DNA from: Synchiropus splendidus
Lineage: Eukaryota; Chordata; Actinopteri; Syngnathiformes; Callionymidae
Length of the DNA stretch: 64,000 nt
Assembly (NCBI RefSeq): GCF_027744825.2
Contig: NC_071334.1
Coordinates: 33,325,937-33,389,936 of the forward strand
Direction: 5' to 3'
The stretch's first letter is position 1. Each line of letters starts with the position of its first letter. Below, piece by piece: positions 51,176-61,926 of this stretch. Both the position numbers and the translations under genes were made by a program. The notes beneath the pieces were generated by a model. It was not told where the DNA came from and did no database searches. It saw nothing but the letters and a program-made list of their open reading frames with translations.

Positions 51176-51523
51176 ATGGGAAATGTAAATAATGGCAGGG
51201 TACATGTCGTGCCATCCAAGACAGTGGACCACCAGCGTCTGAGGAGGCAAACTATCTCAGTGCACCAGAAAGTTCCTCTGAGGCAAAGCTCACAAAGTTC
51301 ACCCCCATGGACGGATGTCCTCCATGACGGGTTTGTGAAGAGCAACCCAGGCTGCATCCTACCGTTCATATATCACAACATGAAATCTGGCAAAAGCAGA
51401 AAGAAGTTCTCCCCATTTTCTGAGCCTCAGCTCGCAGCACTTTTAATGGAAGCCTGGCTGTTTATAGATTCACAGTTGAAAGGAGTCCAAAGTCTTCGGA
51501 GACAAAGATCGTTGCAAAAGTGA
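51176..51523 (+). CDS. Unidentified ORF, longer copy
   Basis: 115 codons: TVDHQRLRRQTISVHQKV, SPPWTDVLHDGFVKSNPG, FIYHNMKSGKSRKKFSPF, then LAALLMEAWLFIDSQLKG. The first 88 codons recur at 26217. It looks like real former coding sequence, but I do not recognise the family. Confidence 0.4.
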   Translation: MGNVNNGRVHVVPSKTVDHQRLRRQTISVHQKVPLRQSSQSSPPWTDVLHDGFVKSNPGCILPFIYHNMKSGKSRKKFSPFSEPQLAALLMEAWLFIDSQLKGVQSLRRQRSLQK

Positions 51524-51608
51524 AGCAGTTTGGACAAGCTGAGCATCTGAAACAGGAGTCGGCAAGCCAAAGGACGATGAAGAGGAGGAATTGTAAAATG
51601 TAATTAGG

Positions 51609-51638
51609 TAGGTAGGTTCAAATCCTACCAACAACGTG
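51609..51638 (+). pseudogene. tRNA-Ser 3' fragment
   Basis: GTAGGTTCAAATCCTACCAA and the following CAACG only: the T arm and 3' acceptor. Confidence 0.75.
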
Positions 51639-51744
51639 AATGGAGATTTTCTCGCCTTGTGACCTATGTGTCGTAGTCAGCGTCCAGATCTCCTTGATGT
51701 TTGAAGCCCAAATATCTTAAGTGTTGTGGACAAGCTGCTCATCG

Positions 51745-52667
51745 AGTTTACGTTGCAGCTTTTTATCTTGTGTAGTACTTTTCCACGGATTACTTCCCTA
51801 CTTTATCTTCATTCATCATGTCGTGAGACACGCGCTATGCAGAGGGCGCCACCATGAGTTAAAGGTTGATGTGGAAGAATACAGCTCCTTCTCTGGTTCA
51901 GTGTCAGTAGTTCACTCATGTTTCTCTTCAGATCGTATAAATCTTTCGCCTTTTACTAAAGATTTCCGTGGAGAGGAACAACATGGGTTTTCACTAATTT
52001 TTTGATGCCCTGCTGTTGTAGGGCTTCTTACTGTGTTTAATGTAACCTGTGTGGTCAACAACTTTGCATCACAAGTGCAAAGTTGTTATTCCCAAGATGT
52101 GTATCTATGAAGCAGCAGAGTTTGTTGTGTAACTTCAATTCATCACTCAATTTCCATGGTTTTCATGTTTTCCTGCTCTCAAAGTGTCTCTCTTTTTGTA
52201 CAGATCCTCATTCTCATGTCTCTGTGCCATAACTGGTCAGTGTGTTTGGCTGTTGAAAGGCTGCTGGTTAGAGACCACCCTGGGAAGAAGATCCACTTTG
52301 GTTCCGTGACGAACCTCAGGGTTAGTAGGGCAGGTGATGGGCTGGTGATTTCACAGTGCTGTCGGCCCGTACGTTCCCCAGGGGACTGGAATGTTTGATT
52401 TCTGCATTCAAAGGGTTTTACCCAATACTTTGAGGAAACTGCATGAAAAGATCAGACCCTGCCTTGAATTGTTGGACTGTCACGACATACAGTCTGGTTG
52501 AACTCCAGTCAGCTGAAGAGCACACTATGTTACGTGACGGTTCCACAGAGCGATTCCTGGTGGACACAACATCACTTCATGCGGCATATTCCAGCCCAAG
52601 ACACAACACTATGGCCATGTGACAGTTCCTCAGACTCAAAATGACCAAAGCATCCAAAACACACACC
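51745..52667. other. Spacer family shared with 31.3-31.6, 34.4-35.0 and 60.9-61.8 kb
   Basis: No gene recognised. It contains a diverged version of the hAT target site near 52010 (ctgttgtagggcttctta) without an insertion. Confidence 0.6.
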
Positions 52668-52732
52668 AACCTACGCAGGTACAACCCAATGGATTTCAAG
52701 TCCATTGCCTTAACCACTCGGCCACAACAACA
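52668..52732 (-). pseudogene. tRNA-Ser (TGA) with T arm deleted
   Basis: The 5' half, anticodon TGA and variable arm remain. The sequence caccaac jumps straight to ctacg, consistent with deletion between two AAC repeats that removed the T arm and 3' acceptor. Confidence 0.8.
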
Positions 52733-52904
52733 TCGTGATGAGAGCCGTTTTTCTGTCTTTTGTCCATTCGAAACACCGACACCGAGAAGACAAGAAACTG
52801 TTTTGAAGACAGCAATGTCCGCATTTTGGCAAAAGACAACAGATTGTTTGAGGCAGGAGTAAAAGAGGCCATTTTTGTCAAAGTGGGAAAACCCTCTCTA
52901 AACA

Positions 52905-53285
52905 GAGGTGGAGGACTGAGACACCATCTTTCATCCTTTCGGCATGGACAGGTCCTTCACACCTGTACAGTGTGGTGTCAACATCTGAATTGCCTCAATT
53001 CCCACCTGGGTTACATTCAGCATTTGCATTAATGGACCATCAACACCCATCCCCAATGGGCAGGGACCAATAAGCACATCTCCATTGTCATAATGCTGAC
53101 TCTTGTCACCCATCACACTGGATTGGTCCCACCCCTGTCCATCAACACCTTTGCCCATTCAACTGGCCTAATATAAGCCTGAACTCCAACCCAGCACATT
53201 AGAACTGACGAAGCCTTCTGGATAGGAGGCCAAACCTTTTCTCTGACTCTTGCTAGTCCAGTTGACCTGATTCAGACCTCTGCTG
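52905..53285 (+). repeat. Penelope-like terminal sequence, copy 3 (tentative)
   Basis: Near-identical to the copies at 12840 and 35250. Confidence 0.4.
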
Positions 53286-53863
53286 CGTGATGACCTGGAT
53301 AACTGAGCACTCTCACAAACTTTGCATAGTGCCTTTCATTTTTTCTGTGAAGCCATTTTCACAAAACCACATTGTCAAACTTTTTATTTGCAACAATAAA
53401 ATAATTCACTCATACATTTATACTCATTCAATACACCCAGAATCATGGTCAGACTTGAGCTGAGCTCCACATGGATACTAGCTCAGTTGGTGGTGTGGAA
53501 CTGAGCAGCAGCTCTGTGTCCAGCGTGATCTCAGAGCCTCCACTTCTGGACATGACGGCGGTCTGTGTCGCTGTTCATCACCAAAGTGGGAAAATAAATA
53601 TGTCCATTCTTCTCACTGCTGGGCTCTTGTTCTTCTGTGACTTGCAACACAGATTCCTTTATTGACATTAGTGCGACAGAGATGACCATCACACACTGAT
53701 GCTTCTGAAATGTCACTCTGGCTTATACAGTGCTATGTTCATCCACTATACACAAACACCCATTCACACACAGCTTGACACACCTCAGGGAAACTCGGCA
53801 TTTAAGTGTCTTCACTTTCACCACTCACATGAACATGAATGACGCATTGACAAGCTCTTATGC
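53286..53863. other. Spacer without recognised gene
   Basis: 53500-53850 matches 14780-15130. Confidence 0.6.
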
Positions 53864-53901
53864 AGCTGGATTCAGAGTCCAGACCACTACACCATGGAAC
53901 C
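53864..53901 (-). pseudogene. Truncated tRNA-Gln-like gene
   Basis: As 20131-20169, inverted. Confidence 0.65.
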
Positions 53902-54010
53902 AGTCATGTTGACTTTGGAGTTGTTCTTGGACCGTCCTTTGTAAAACTGGTGTCATAAACCCTGCCGTCTTGACAAAGTGTCAAATCAATGTTTTAAACA
54001 TTGATTTGAC

Positions 54011-54084
54011 ACTCAATGTTGGGATTTGAACCCAGGATCTCCGGTTGACTAGACAGGGGCTTTGACCAACTAATCCACAGCGCC
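54011..54084 (-). pseudogene. tRNA-Thr (AGT), degenerate
   Basis: Shares the altered anticodon-stem region of 26554-26627 and has also lost the 3' acceptor. Confidence 0.72.
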
Positions 54085-54299
54085 ACACAGGTGAGTTGTT
54101 AAATAAAAAAAATAAATAAATTAAAAAAAAACTCTGGTCTTAGAGATCTAGTAGAGAGAGTAATGAAAAGCTCATGAAATATTCTTGAACATGGCTCTTG
54201 TGGTTTGTGAACAGTTGCATCTGGGTCGACCAATATTTGTCATAAGTAATAGACACTTTCAGGCAACATGTCTGGGTCCCTTCAAAGGAAGTTTTGTTG

Positions 54300-54371
54300 A
54301 GGTTCCACCTCGATTTGAACTCAGATCACTGGATTCAAAGTTCCGAATGCTGACCATTACACCATGGAACC
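54300..54371 (-). pseudogene. tRNA-Gln (TTG), anticodon stem damaged
   Basis: Same damage as 26839-26910 plus a T-stem change. Confidence 0.75.
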
Positions 54372-54540
54372 ATGAGAGTTTTCATACTTTGGAATGGTTC
54401 TTGGACATTCCTTCATAAAGCTCTTGCCAGTAGAAATGCAGCGAGAGGAAACCTCATGGTCCAATGCTTTCTCATGAACACTTCAAAGGAAATACATGAA
54501 AGTGAACCCATAGCATGCGAATAGAACATAAAAATGTCCA

Positions 54541-54612
54541 TAGCAGAGGATGGTTTCAATCCATCGACCTCTGGGTTATGGGCCCAGCACGCTTCCGCTG
54601 CGCCACTCTGCT
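54541..54612 (-). tRNA. initiator tRNA-Met (CAT)
   Basis: 72 nt, complete. One T-loop change (GGATTGAAACC). T run for termination immediately downstream (54534-54530). Confidence 0.88.
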
Positions 54613-55000
54613 ACCATCAGACAACACTGAGCTAGTATCCATGTGGAGGAACGCAGCTCTTGTCATGTAAACTGTTCCTGCCATTCACTGGCATCAACAG
54701 CACAAACTGGACCTGAATGAAAGTGGTTGGAAAGACTTCATTCCCTCAGATTGAGCCTCATGCACCAGGCTACACAGATGTGATGAAGAGCTGGGTGAAG
54801 ACACTTTGCATAGTGAAGAGCATTTAAAATGGGACCCACCTCAGTTTTCCTCAAAAATTCCTTAAATAAGTGATTTCCTTCATGATGTTTTCTGTCATCA
54901 CATTCATTGAATAAACTATCTTACTCATGATAAGTGCGTTAACAATCACTATTTTCCCTCCCAGTCCTAACTTCCTGGTTTTCCCAGAGTTTAATCCTTA

Positions 55001-55231
55001 TTGTCTGTTTCATGTTGTCTTTTCAGAAGAGAAATCCATGAAGGTTCTAGACGTCCTTCAATGTTGAAAACCTGCCAACCAGTGGCAGAAATATCATCTC
55101 TAACAGACGTCTGGACTGCAAACAACTCCTCCAGGATCTCTGCTAACTGTCATCGCACCACTTTCATGGAGTCAGAAGCCTCTTGGTGCCACTGGAAAAC
55201 AAGGCACGGAATTGTCATTGAGCAGAGATAG
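55001..55231 (+). other. Conserved unidentified block, copy 3 (possible hAT remnant)
   Basis: Repeats 27349 and 40750, shortened by a stop. Confidence 0.35.
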
Positions 55232-55372
55232 AGAGACAGTGAACAGCTGGAACAACATTTGGCTTTGTTGATGGAACAAGCTTGGACTGAATGGTGGTTG
55301 ATGAGGTTGTACAGTGAGAGTGGGACAGAGCCTTGAAATGACCTGGCATCTGCTCTGCCAAGTCTAAAACGC

Positions 55373-55444
55373 AGGTTCCACCGAGACTTGAACTCAGATC
55401 ACTGGATTCAGAGTCCAGAGTGCTGACCATTACACCATGGAACC
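55373..55444 (-). tRNA. tRNA-Gln (CTG)
   Basis: 72 nt, acceptor paired, anticodon CTG. One G-T pair in the T stem. Likely functional. Confidence 0.9.
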
Positions 55445-55860
55445 TCATATGTCCTTCACTGAACATCAAGTAAATCCAGTATTAGAAACTTTGTTGTATA
55501 GACCTTAATTATATTTCAGTGATTATTTTGAGTGACATTAATGTTGATAAAATAACTTTAAGCAGGGACGTAACACAGTGTTAAACCTATTACCAATGGG
55601 ACAACTAGTAGTTTTATTTATTTTTTGATTTGTTTTCAACAGAACAGTACACACAAACAGGTGATGATGAATAAACAAATAAAAATACAGGCACATTATG
55701 GCAATATGAGGCCAGCAGTTCAAAGACAAAGTATAATAATCTGTAAGAGAAACTACATGATGACTTAGGGACATATATATAGCTTTTATTGAATATTTTG
55801 ACACTGCTTTTGTGCTCTCAAAGTGTCTGTCCATCGATTTTAAAATGTAGCAAAGAGCAA

Positions 55861-55934
55861 CACAGTGATGTATTATCACGCTGACCGTTCGGCTCTTAAC
55901 CGAACAGTTGGTGGTTGGATCCCACCCAGGGTCC
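55861..55934 (+). pseudogene. tRNA-Asn-like relic with CTT anticodon (module X, copy 6)
   Basis: Same type as 11222-11296. Confidence 0.7.
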
Positions 55935-55994
55935 ATGATGATCACCCAGACAGCCATATGAAGCTCACCTTCATGGAACTTGAAGATTCCATGA

Positions 55995-56066
55995 GCATTG
56001 GTGCTGTAGACGTTAGCAGAGCTGCCTTCCAAGCAGTTGACATGGGTTTGATTCTCATCCAGTACA
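55995..56066 (+). tRNA. tRNA-Gly-like (TCC), degenerate
   Basis: 72 nt, same degenerate type, with a further T-stem mismatch (CTCAT). Confidence 0.55.
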
Positions 56067-56192
56067 AGGCACCTCTGTGTTTGCTGTACAATCTGGAGTC
56101 TTCCCATCAACCTTTCTCAGACATGGACTGATAACATGGCCCAGGGTTTTAGTAATGAACTGTGATGTTGTTGGAGATACGTAGAAACGAAG

Positions 56193-56264
56193 TGCAATGG
56201 CTGGGAATCAAACCCAGGTCAATTGCTTGGAAGGCAGCTTTGCTCGCCACGATACAACCGTTGC
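56193..56264 (-). tRNA. tRNA-Gly (TCC)
   Basis: 72 nt, anticodon TCC, single acceptor mismatch. One D/anticodon junction change (AAAGC for ACAGC). Confidence 0.8.
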
Positions 56265-56299
56265 CAATTCTATCCAGGAACAAGCAAAACCACTGAAAG

Positions 56300-56810
56300 C
56301 GGCCACAACAACCTGGAGCTGAACGCCCAGAAGACAGTGGAGATGATCATAGACTTCAGGAGAGTAACAGTTTCTCTGTCCCCTCTCATGTTGGCTGGTT
56401 TGCCCATTCTTATTGTGGACTCCTTGGACCTCAAATGGGAACTGACCATCAGGTCCCTCATCAGCAAGGACCAGGAAAGAATGTTCTTCTTTAGGCAGCT
56501 ACGAAAACTACGACTGCCAATGAGGTTGCTGGTGGAGATCTACACGGCCATCATCCAGTCCATCTTCACCTCCACTGTCACCGTCTGGTACAACAGCGCC
56601 ACCTCCAGGGACAAGAGCCGACTGCAGCGCATCGTACGTTCTGCTGGGAAGGTGATCGGTTGCAACCTGCCACCTCTTCTGGACCTGTATGTCTCCAGGA
56701 CCCAGAGACGTGCAGGTCGCATCAAAGCCGACCCTTTTCACCCTGGACATGGACTGTTTGTTCCTCTTCCCTCTGGCAGGAGGCTACGGTCTATCCAGAC
56801 CAGAACCTGA
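56300..56810 (+). pseudogene. L2-like LINE reverse-transcriptase 3' fragment (module X, copy 6)
   Basis: Same fragment, with the FCFLGTAITE part deleted (VDS joins DLKWE), otherwise open to VPLPSGRRLRSIQ. Confidence 0.85.
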
Positions 56811-56975
56811 TCAGGAGTGATGCTGAAGTATTTGTTTCAATCTCAAAGAAGAGTCAACAGAAAAGGAACAAATCTCCTGTGACCAACGTCTGAAGAAAAT
56901 GTTCACGTCTGGGGTATGAGCTCATAGAGCACCAGTTGGACAGTGGAGGCACGAGGAGAGGGATCAAAGAAAGAC

Positions 56976-57046
56976 AGGTTCCACCTAGACTTGAACTCAG
57001 ATCACTAGTTTCAGAATCCAGAGTGCTGACCATTACACCATTCACC
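56976..57046 (-). pseudogene. tRNA-Gln-like (CTG), degenerate
   Basis: Duplicate of 29326-29396 with the same damage. Confidence 0.75.
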
Positions 57047-57240
57047 TTCATATGTAATTTCAACATTGGTATTTGAGCATGGAGCAGGGAGATGGCTGCG
57101 CGGTCTGGAAAGTTGAGGGCTGAATGGATCTTTAGTCCCAGGTCACTTGCCTCAATGTCATGCAGGGTTTTTTCGTGCACCGCTCATGTAGCTTTCTTTT
57201 CTGTAGTGTCTGTTTCATGCAGTCTTTTGAGAAAGGATCA

Positions 57241-57290
57241 CGGATCACTGTATTCAGAGTCCAGAGGGCTCACTATTACACCATGGAACC
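57241..57290 (-). pseudogene. tRNA-Gln (CTG) 5' two thirds
   Basis: Duplicate of 29591-29640. Confidence 0.72.
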
Positions 57291-57503
57291 ACTGGTGGCT
57301 GCTGTTCTCCAGTGAACATCCAGTATATCCAGTGTTAGAAACTCTTGTCCTTTTCTTGTGTGGGAATCTATTGCAAGCCATTCCAATCTCAGGCTCCAAT
57401 TTCTTCCTAAATTCTTAACCTCAACCTTCATCCACAAAAATTCATGTGAGGGGCAAGGACTGTTGCGATTGTTGGAAAGTTCAATTGAGGAGTTCCGGGT
57501 TTG

Positions 57504-58979
57504 ATGAGGCGCCGTGAAAACCCTCTCTGCACAACAACACCCTCCTCCTCCCCCACATCAACACCATCGCCACCACACCTCACCACAGACCAGGTCAGAG
57601 GAGAGCTGAGGAAGCTCCGACCCAGGAAAGCTGCAGGCCCAGACAAAGTGTGTCCAAGACTACTGAAGACCTGCGCTGCAGAACTGGGGGAACCAGTACA
57701 ACGGATCTTCAACCTCAGCCTTCAGACTGGGAGAGTGCCAACACTCTGGAAGACATCCCGCATTGTTCCAGTTCCGAAGAAGAACCGGCCCAGCGAGCTG
57801 AATGACTTCCGACCAGTGGCACTCACTTCACACCTGATGAAGACGCTGGAACGGCTCTTCCTCAGCCTCCTCAGACCTCAGGTACAGCACGCCCAGGATC
57901 GCCTGCAGTTTGCATACCAGCCAGATGTTGCCGTGGAGGATGCCATCCTCTACCTACTCCATCGAGCCCACTCCCATCTGGACAAGGGAAGCGGCACAGT
58001 GAGGATTCTCTTCCTAGACTTCTCTAGTGCCTTTAACACCATCCAGCCTTCTCTGCTTCGGGACAAACTGGGCAGGATGGGAGTGGACCCCCACCTGGTG
58101 GACTGGATCTCCGACTACCTCACTGGCAGACCACAGTACGTCGGGCTGAAGGACATCACGTCTGACACTGTGGTCAGCAGCACAGGAGCCCCCCAGGGCA
58201 CAGTGCTGGCCCCTGTTCTCTTCACCCTGTACACATCAGACTTCTGCTACAACTCAGAGCTGTGTCACATTCAGAAGTACGCAGACGACACAGCCATTGT
58301 CGGGTGCATACGGGATGACAGGGAGGAGGAGTATCGGAGACTGGTCAGGGACTTTGCTGCATGGTGCCGCACCAACCACCTACAGCTCAATACCTCTAAA
58401 ACGAAGGAGCTGGTTATTGACTTCGGGAGGTCCAAACCAAGACCGCGACCAGTCCTGTTAGAGGGAGCTGAGGTGGAGACTGTGGACTGTTACAAGTACC
58501 TTGGGCTGTGGCTGGACAATAAACTGGACTGGACAACACACACCAGCCACCTGTATAGGAAGACACAGAGCAGGATGTACTTCCTGAGGAGACTGCGGTC
58601 CTTCAACATCTGCAGTAAACTGCTGCAGATGTTCTACCAGTCTGTGGTTGCCAGCGTCCTTTTCTACACCGTGGTGTGCTGGGGGGGCAGCATATCCAAG
58701 AAGGACACTTCCAGACTGGACAAACTGATCAGGCGGGCCGGCTCTGTGGTCGGCATGAAGCTGGACTCTCTGGTGACCGTGGCAGAGTTGAGGACTCTGG
58801 ACAAACTGCTGGATATTATGGACAACACCAGCCACCCTCTGCACACCGTCATCAGCAACCAGAGGAGCTTGTTCAGTGAAAGGCTGCTGCTCCCCAAGTG
58901 TCGGACCAACAGACTTAAGAACTCCTTTGTACACCACGCCATCGTACTCTACAACTCCTCACTTGGGGGGAGGAAGTAG
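57504..58979 (+). CDS. L2/CR1-like LINE reverse transcriptase, 5'-truncated ORF2
   Basis: An open frame of 491 codons from the ATG at 57504 (492 if counted from the TTG at 57501). The reverse transcriptase domain is complete by motif: KAAGPDKVCPRLL, RIVPVPKK, NDFRPVALTS, LQFAYQPDVAVEDA, LFLDFSSAFNTIQPSL (first catalytic Asp), GAPQGTVLAPVLFTLY, YADDTAIVG (catalytic Asp pair), WCRTNHLQLNTSKTKEL, then the thumb and C-terminal region to the stop. The first 8-9 codons, including the ATG, come from the flanking spacer and not from the LINE, so this start is fortuitous. The endonuclease is missing through 5' truncation, so it could not transpose alone. Confidence 0.9.
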   Translation: MRRRENPLCTTTPSSSPTSTPSPPHLTTDQVRGELRKLRPRKAAGPDKVCPRLLKTCAAELGEPVQRIFNLSLQTGRVPTLWKTSRIVPVPKKNRPSELNDFRPVALTSHLMKTLERLFLSLLRPQVQHAQDRLQFAYQPDVAVEDAILYLLHRAHSHLDKGSGTVRILFLDFSSAFNTIQPSLLRDKLGRMGVDPHLVDWISDYLTGRPQYVGLKDITSDTVVSSTGAPQGTVLAPVLFTLYTSDFCYNSELCHIQKYADDTAIVGCIRDDREEEYRRLVRDFAAWCRTNHLQLNTSKTKELVIDFGRSKPRPRPVLLEGAEVETVDCYKYLGLWLDNKLDWTTHTSHLYRKTQSRMYFLRRLRSFNICSKLLQMFYQSVVASVLFYTVVCWGGSISKKDTSRLDKLIRRAGSVVGMKLDSLVTVAELRTLDKLLDIMDNTSHPLHTVISNQRSLFSERLLLPKCRTNRLKNSFVHHAIVLYNSSLGGRK

Positions 58980-59380
58980 TAGGGTACACCACGCTTTACC
59001 ACATAGAAATGGACACCTGCTCTTACAATGTGCAATACCCATCTCAATGTGCAATAACCATCCCTACGGTGCAATAACCCTTTTTAACCTAGTTTAATTT
59101 TTAACTTTTTAATTTGTTTTATTTTATTTTATTTTATTTTTTATTATATATATATTTTTTTTTTAATCTTATTTTATTTTCAATTGTATTTTTACTTCCA
59201 GGTTATTAGTATTATTATTTTTATTTCATTTGTATTTTCTTTCTTATTCTCTGTGTGATGCTCTTCCTAACTGCATGCCCTTCCTTGCCTCTATTGTTAC
59301 TGGAAACGTAAATTTCCTGGAGGGAGTCATCCCAAAGGGATCAATAAAGTCAAGTCTAAGTCTAAGTCTCTAAGTCTAAG
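57530..59380 (+). mobile_element. L2/CR1-like LINE insertion, 5'-truncated
   Basis: 1851 bp, defined by comparison with the uninterrupted duplicate at 29870-29885. It ends in a T-rich 3' untranslated region and a short tandem tail of TAAGTC/TCTAAG units (59350-59380) in place of poly(A), typical of L2-type elements. At most a 2-bp target duplication (TG). Confidence 0.92.
59350..59380 (+). repeat. LINE 3' tail repeat
   Basis: About five imperfect units of AAGTCT at the LINE 3' end. Confidence 0.85.
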
Positions 59381-60108
59381 TGTGTGTGGAATGCATGTTT
59401 GCAGGTGCGAGATGTATGAACGGCTGGACGTGTGCACCACCGTGTGGACTGCAAGGGTATTGTCGTTTGGCTGTCAACGTGAGTGTGTTATGTGTGTGAC
59501 ACCTGAGTTATCAAGCTAATTGTGCACGATTTGTTCATTTTGATTGTGTAATAGAAATATTCTCAGAAGTTGAAAGACACAAGCGAAGTTGCATCGTGCT
59601 GCATCGTGTCATGTCAAGTGTCGTTTTCTGGGTTTGCAGAAATAAAGAAAATTCAACATAACACCCTGAGGATTTCTTGAGTGCCATCTAAGTGTGTTAC
59701 AAAATGATTTGTTTGTACTTTTGAAAGAAGAATGATGTATCATTTTTATTGATACTTTTCAAAATAAAATAAAACAAACAGCAGGCCCTCGGTTTGAACC
59801 TTGCTCTGGGATGGAAAACTGGATCAGATTCCCATTTTAAATGCTCTCGACAATACAAAGCATGTGCTGCTCAGTTCAAGCTCTGCTTCTTTGACAAAAG
59901 ATGGCTTTGCTCGCAGTTGTCTTCACCCAGCTCTTCATCACATCTGTGTAGCCTGGTGCATGAGGCTAAATCTGAGGGAATGAAGTCTTTCCAACCACTT
60001 TCATTCAGGTCCAGTTTGTGCTGTTGATGCCAGTGAATGGCAGGAACAGTTTACATGACAAGAGCTGCGTTCCTCCACATGGATACTAGCTCAGTGTTGT
60101 TTGATGGA

Positions 60109-60180
60109 AGCAGAATTGCGCAGCGGAAGCATGCTGGGCCCATAACCCAGAGGTCGATGGATCGAAACCATCCTCTGCTA
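60109..60180 (+). tRNA. initiator tRNA-Met (CAT), mildly degenerate
   Basis: 72 nt. The last acceptor pair is lost (AGCAGAA) and the next bases are changed (TTGCG for TGGCG). Other arms intact. TTTTT terminator at 60187. Confidence 0.78.
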
Positions 60181-60351
60181 TGAACATTTTTCATATCCAG
60201 TTTTAATGTTACAGGGTTCAAATCCAAGTGTTGCCAATAACATGTTCATGGGAAAGCATTGGACCATGAGGTTTCCTCTTGCTGCATTTCAACTGGCAAG
60301 AGCTTTATGAAGGAATGTCCAAGAACCACTCAAAAGTTTCAAAACCTTCAT

Positions 60352-60423
60352 GGTTCCATGGTGTAATGGTCAGCACTCTGGACTTTGAATCCAGTGATCC
60401 TAGTTCAAATCTCGGTGGAACTT
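60352..60423 (+). tRNA. tRNA-Gln (TTG), mildly degenerate
   Basis: Same sequence and same changes as 30793-30864. Confidence 0.72.
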
Positions 60424-60620
60424 CATCTCTGACACTTTGAAGTGACACCGACATGTTGCCTGAAGGTGTCCCTATTACTTGCAGCAAATATTGTTCTACC
60501 CAGACACAATTGTTCACATTCCACACAGGAGCGATGTTGTACAAATTTTCATTCATCTTTGTACTTGATCTCTAAGACTAAAGGGTCTTTATTTTTTTTT
60601 TTTCTTCTACTGCGCTTAGC

Positions 60621-60694
60621 GGCGCTGTGGCTTAGTTGGTTAAAGCGCCTGTCTAGTAAACAGGAGATCCTGTGTTCAAATCCCAGCAGTGCCT
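60621..60694 (+). tRNA. tRNA-Thr (AGT), T-stem mismatch
   Basis: 74 nt, as 31058-31131 with one D-loop difference. Confidence 0.8.
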
Positions 60695-60799
60695 CACTGG
60701 TGAAACATTGGTTTTTTTGACATTTTGTCAAGACGGCAGGATTGATGACACCAGTTTTACAAAGGACGGTCCAAGAACCACTCCAAAGTCAACATGACT

Positions 60800-60839
60800 G
60801 GTTCCATGGTGTAGTGGTCTGGACTCTGAATCCAGCTGC
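60800..60839 (+). pseudogene. Truncated tRNA-Gln-like gene
   Basis: As 31236-31275. Confidence 0.67.
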
Positions 60840-61844
60840 ATCAGAGCTTGTCAATGCGTCATTCACGTTCATGTGAGTGGTGAAAGTGAAGACACTTAAA
60901 TGCCGAGTTTACGTTGCAGCTTTTTATCTTGTGTCGTACTTTTCCATGGATTATTTCCCTACTTTATCTTCATCATGTCGTGAGACACGCACGATGCAGA
61001 GGGCGCCACCATGAGTTAAAGGTTGATGTGGAAGAATACAGCTCCTTCTCTGGTTCAGTGTCAGTAGTTCACTCATGTTTCTCTTCAGATCGTATAAATC
61101 TTTCGCCTTTTACTAAAGATTTCCGTGGAGAGGAACAACATGAGTTTTTACTAATTTTTTTGATGCCCTGCTCTTGTTGGGCTTCTTATTGTGTTCAATG
61201 TAACCTGTGTGGTCAATAACTTTGTATCACAAGTGCATAGTTGTTATTCCCAAGATGTGTATCTATGAAGCAGCAGAGTTTGTTGTGTAACTTCAATTGA
61301 TCACTCAATTTCCATGGTTTTCATGTTTTCCTGCTCTCAAAGTGTCTCTCTTTTTGTACAGATCCTCATTCTCATGTCTCTGTGACGTAACTGGTCAGTG
61401 TGTTTGGCTGTTGTGGGAAAGGCTGCTGGTTAGAGACCACCCTGGGAAGAAGATCCACTTTGGTTCTGTGATGAACCTCAGGGTTAGTAGGGCAGGTGAT
61501 GGGCTGGTGATTTCACAGTGCTGTCGGCCCGTACGTTCCCCAGGGGACTGGAATGTTTCATTTGTGCATTCAAAGGTTTTTAACCAATACTTTGAGGAAA
61601 CTGCATGAAAAGATCAGACCCTGCCTTGAATTGTTGGACTGTCACGACATACAGTCTGGTTGAACTCCAGTCAGCTGAAGAGCAATGAAGTCACACACAC
61701 TATGTTACGTGACGGTTCCACAGAGCGATTCCTGGTGGACACAACATCACTTCATGCGGCATATTCCAGCCCAAGGCACAACACTATTGTCATGTGACAG
61801 TTCCTCAGACTCAAACTGACCAAAGCATCCTGAACACACACTAA
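60840..61844. other. Spacer containing the empty hAT target site
   Basis: CTTGTTGG at 61173-61180 occurs once, with flanks equal to those of the hAT insertion at 31.6-34.3 kb. No gene recognised. Confidence 0.75.
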
Positions 61845-61926
61845 CGTTGTTGGTAGGACTTGAACCTACGCGGGTACAACCCAATGGATTTCAAGTCCAT
61901 CGCCTTAACCACTCGGCCACAACAAC
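61845..61926 (-). tRNA. tRNA-Ser (TGA)
   Basis: 82 nt, acceptor fully paired, long variable arm, anticodon TGA, discriminator G. Intact. Confidence 0.93.

Noticed and set aside
55538..56110. 190-codon minus-strand frame
   Set aside because: It runs through antisense Gly-like and Asn-like tRNA sequence and spacer; the same frame is broken in the sister modules.
58458..58937. 159-codon minus-strand frame
   Set aside because: Shadow of the LINE reverse-transcriptase frame on the other strand.
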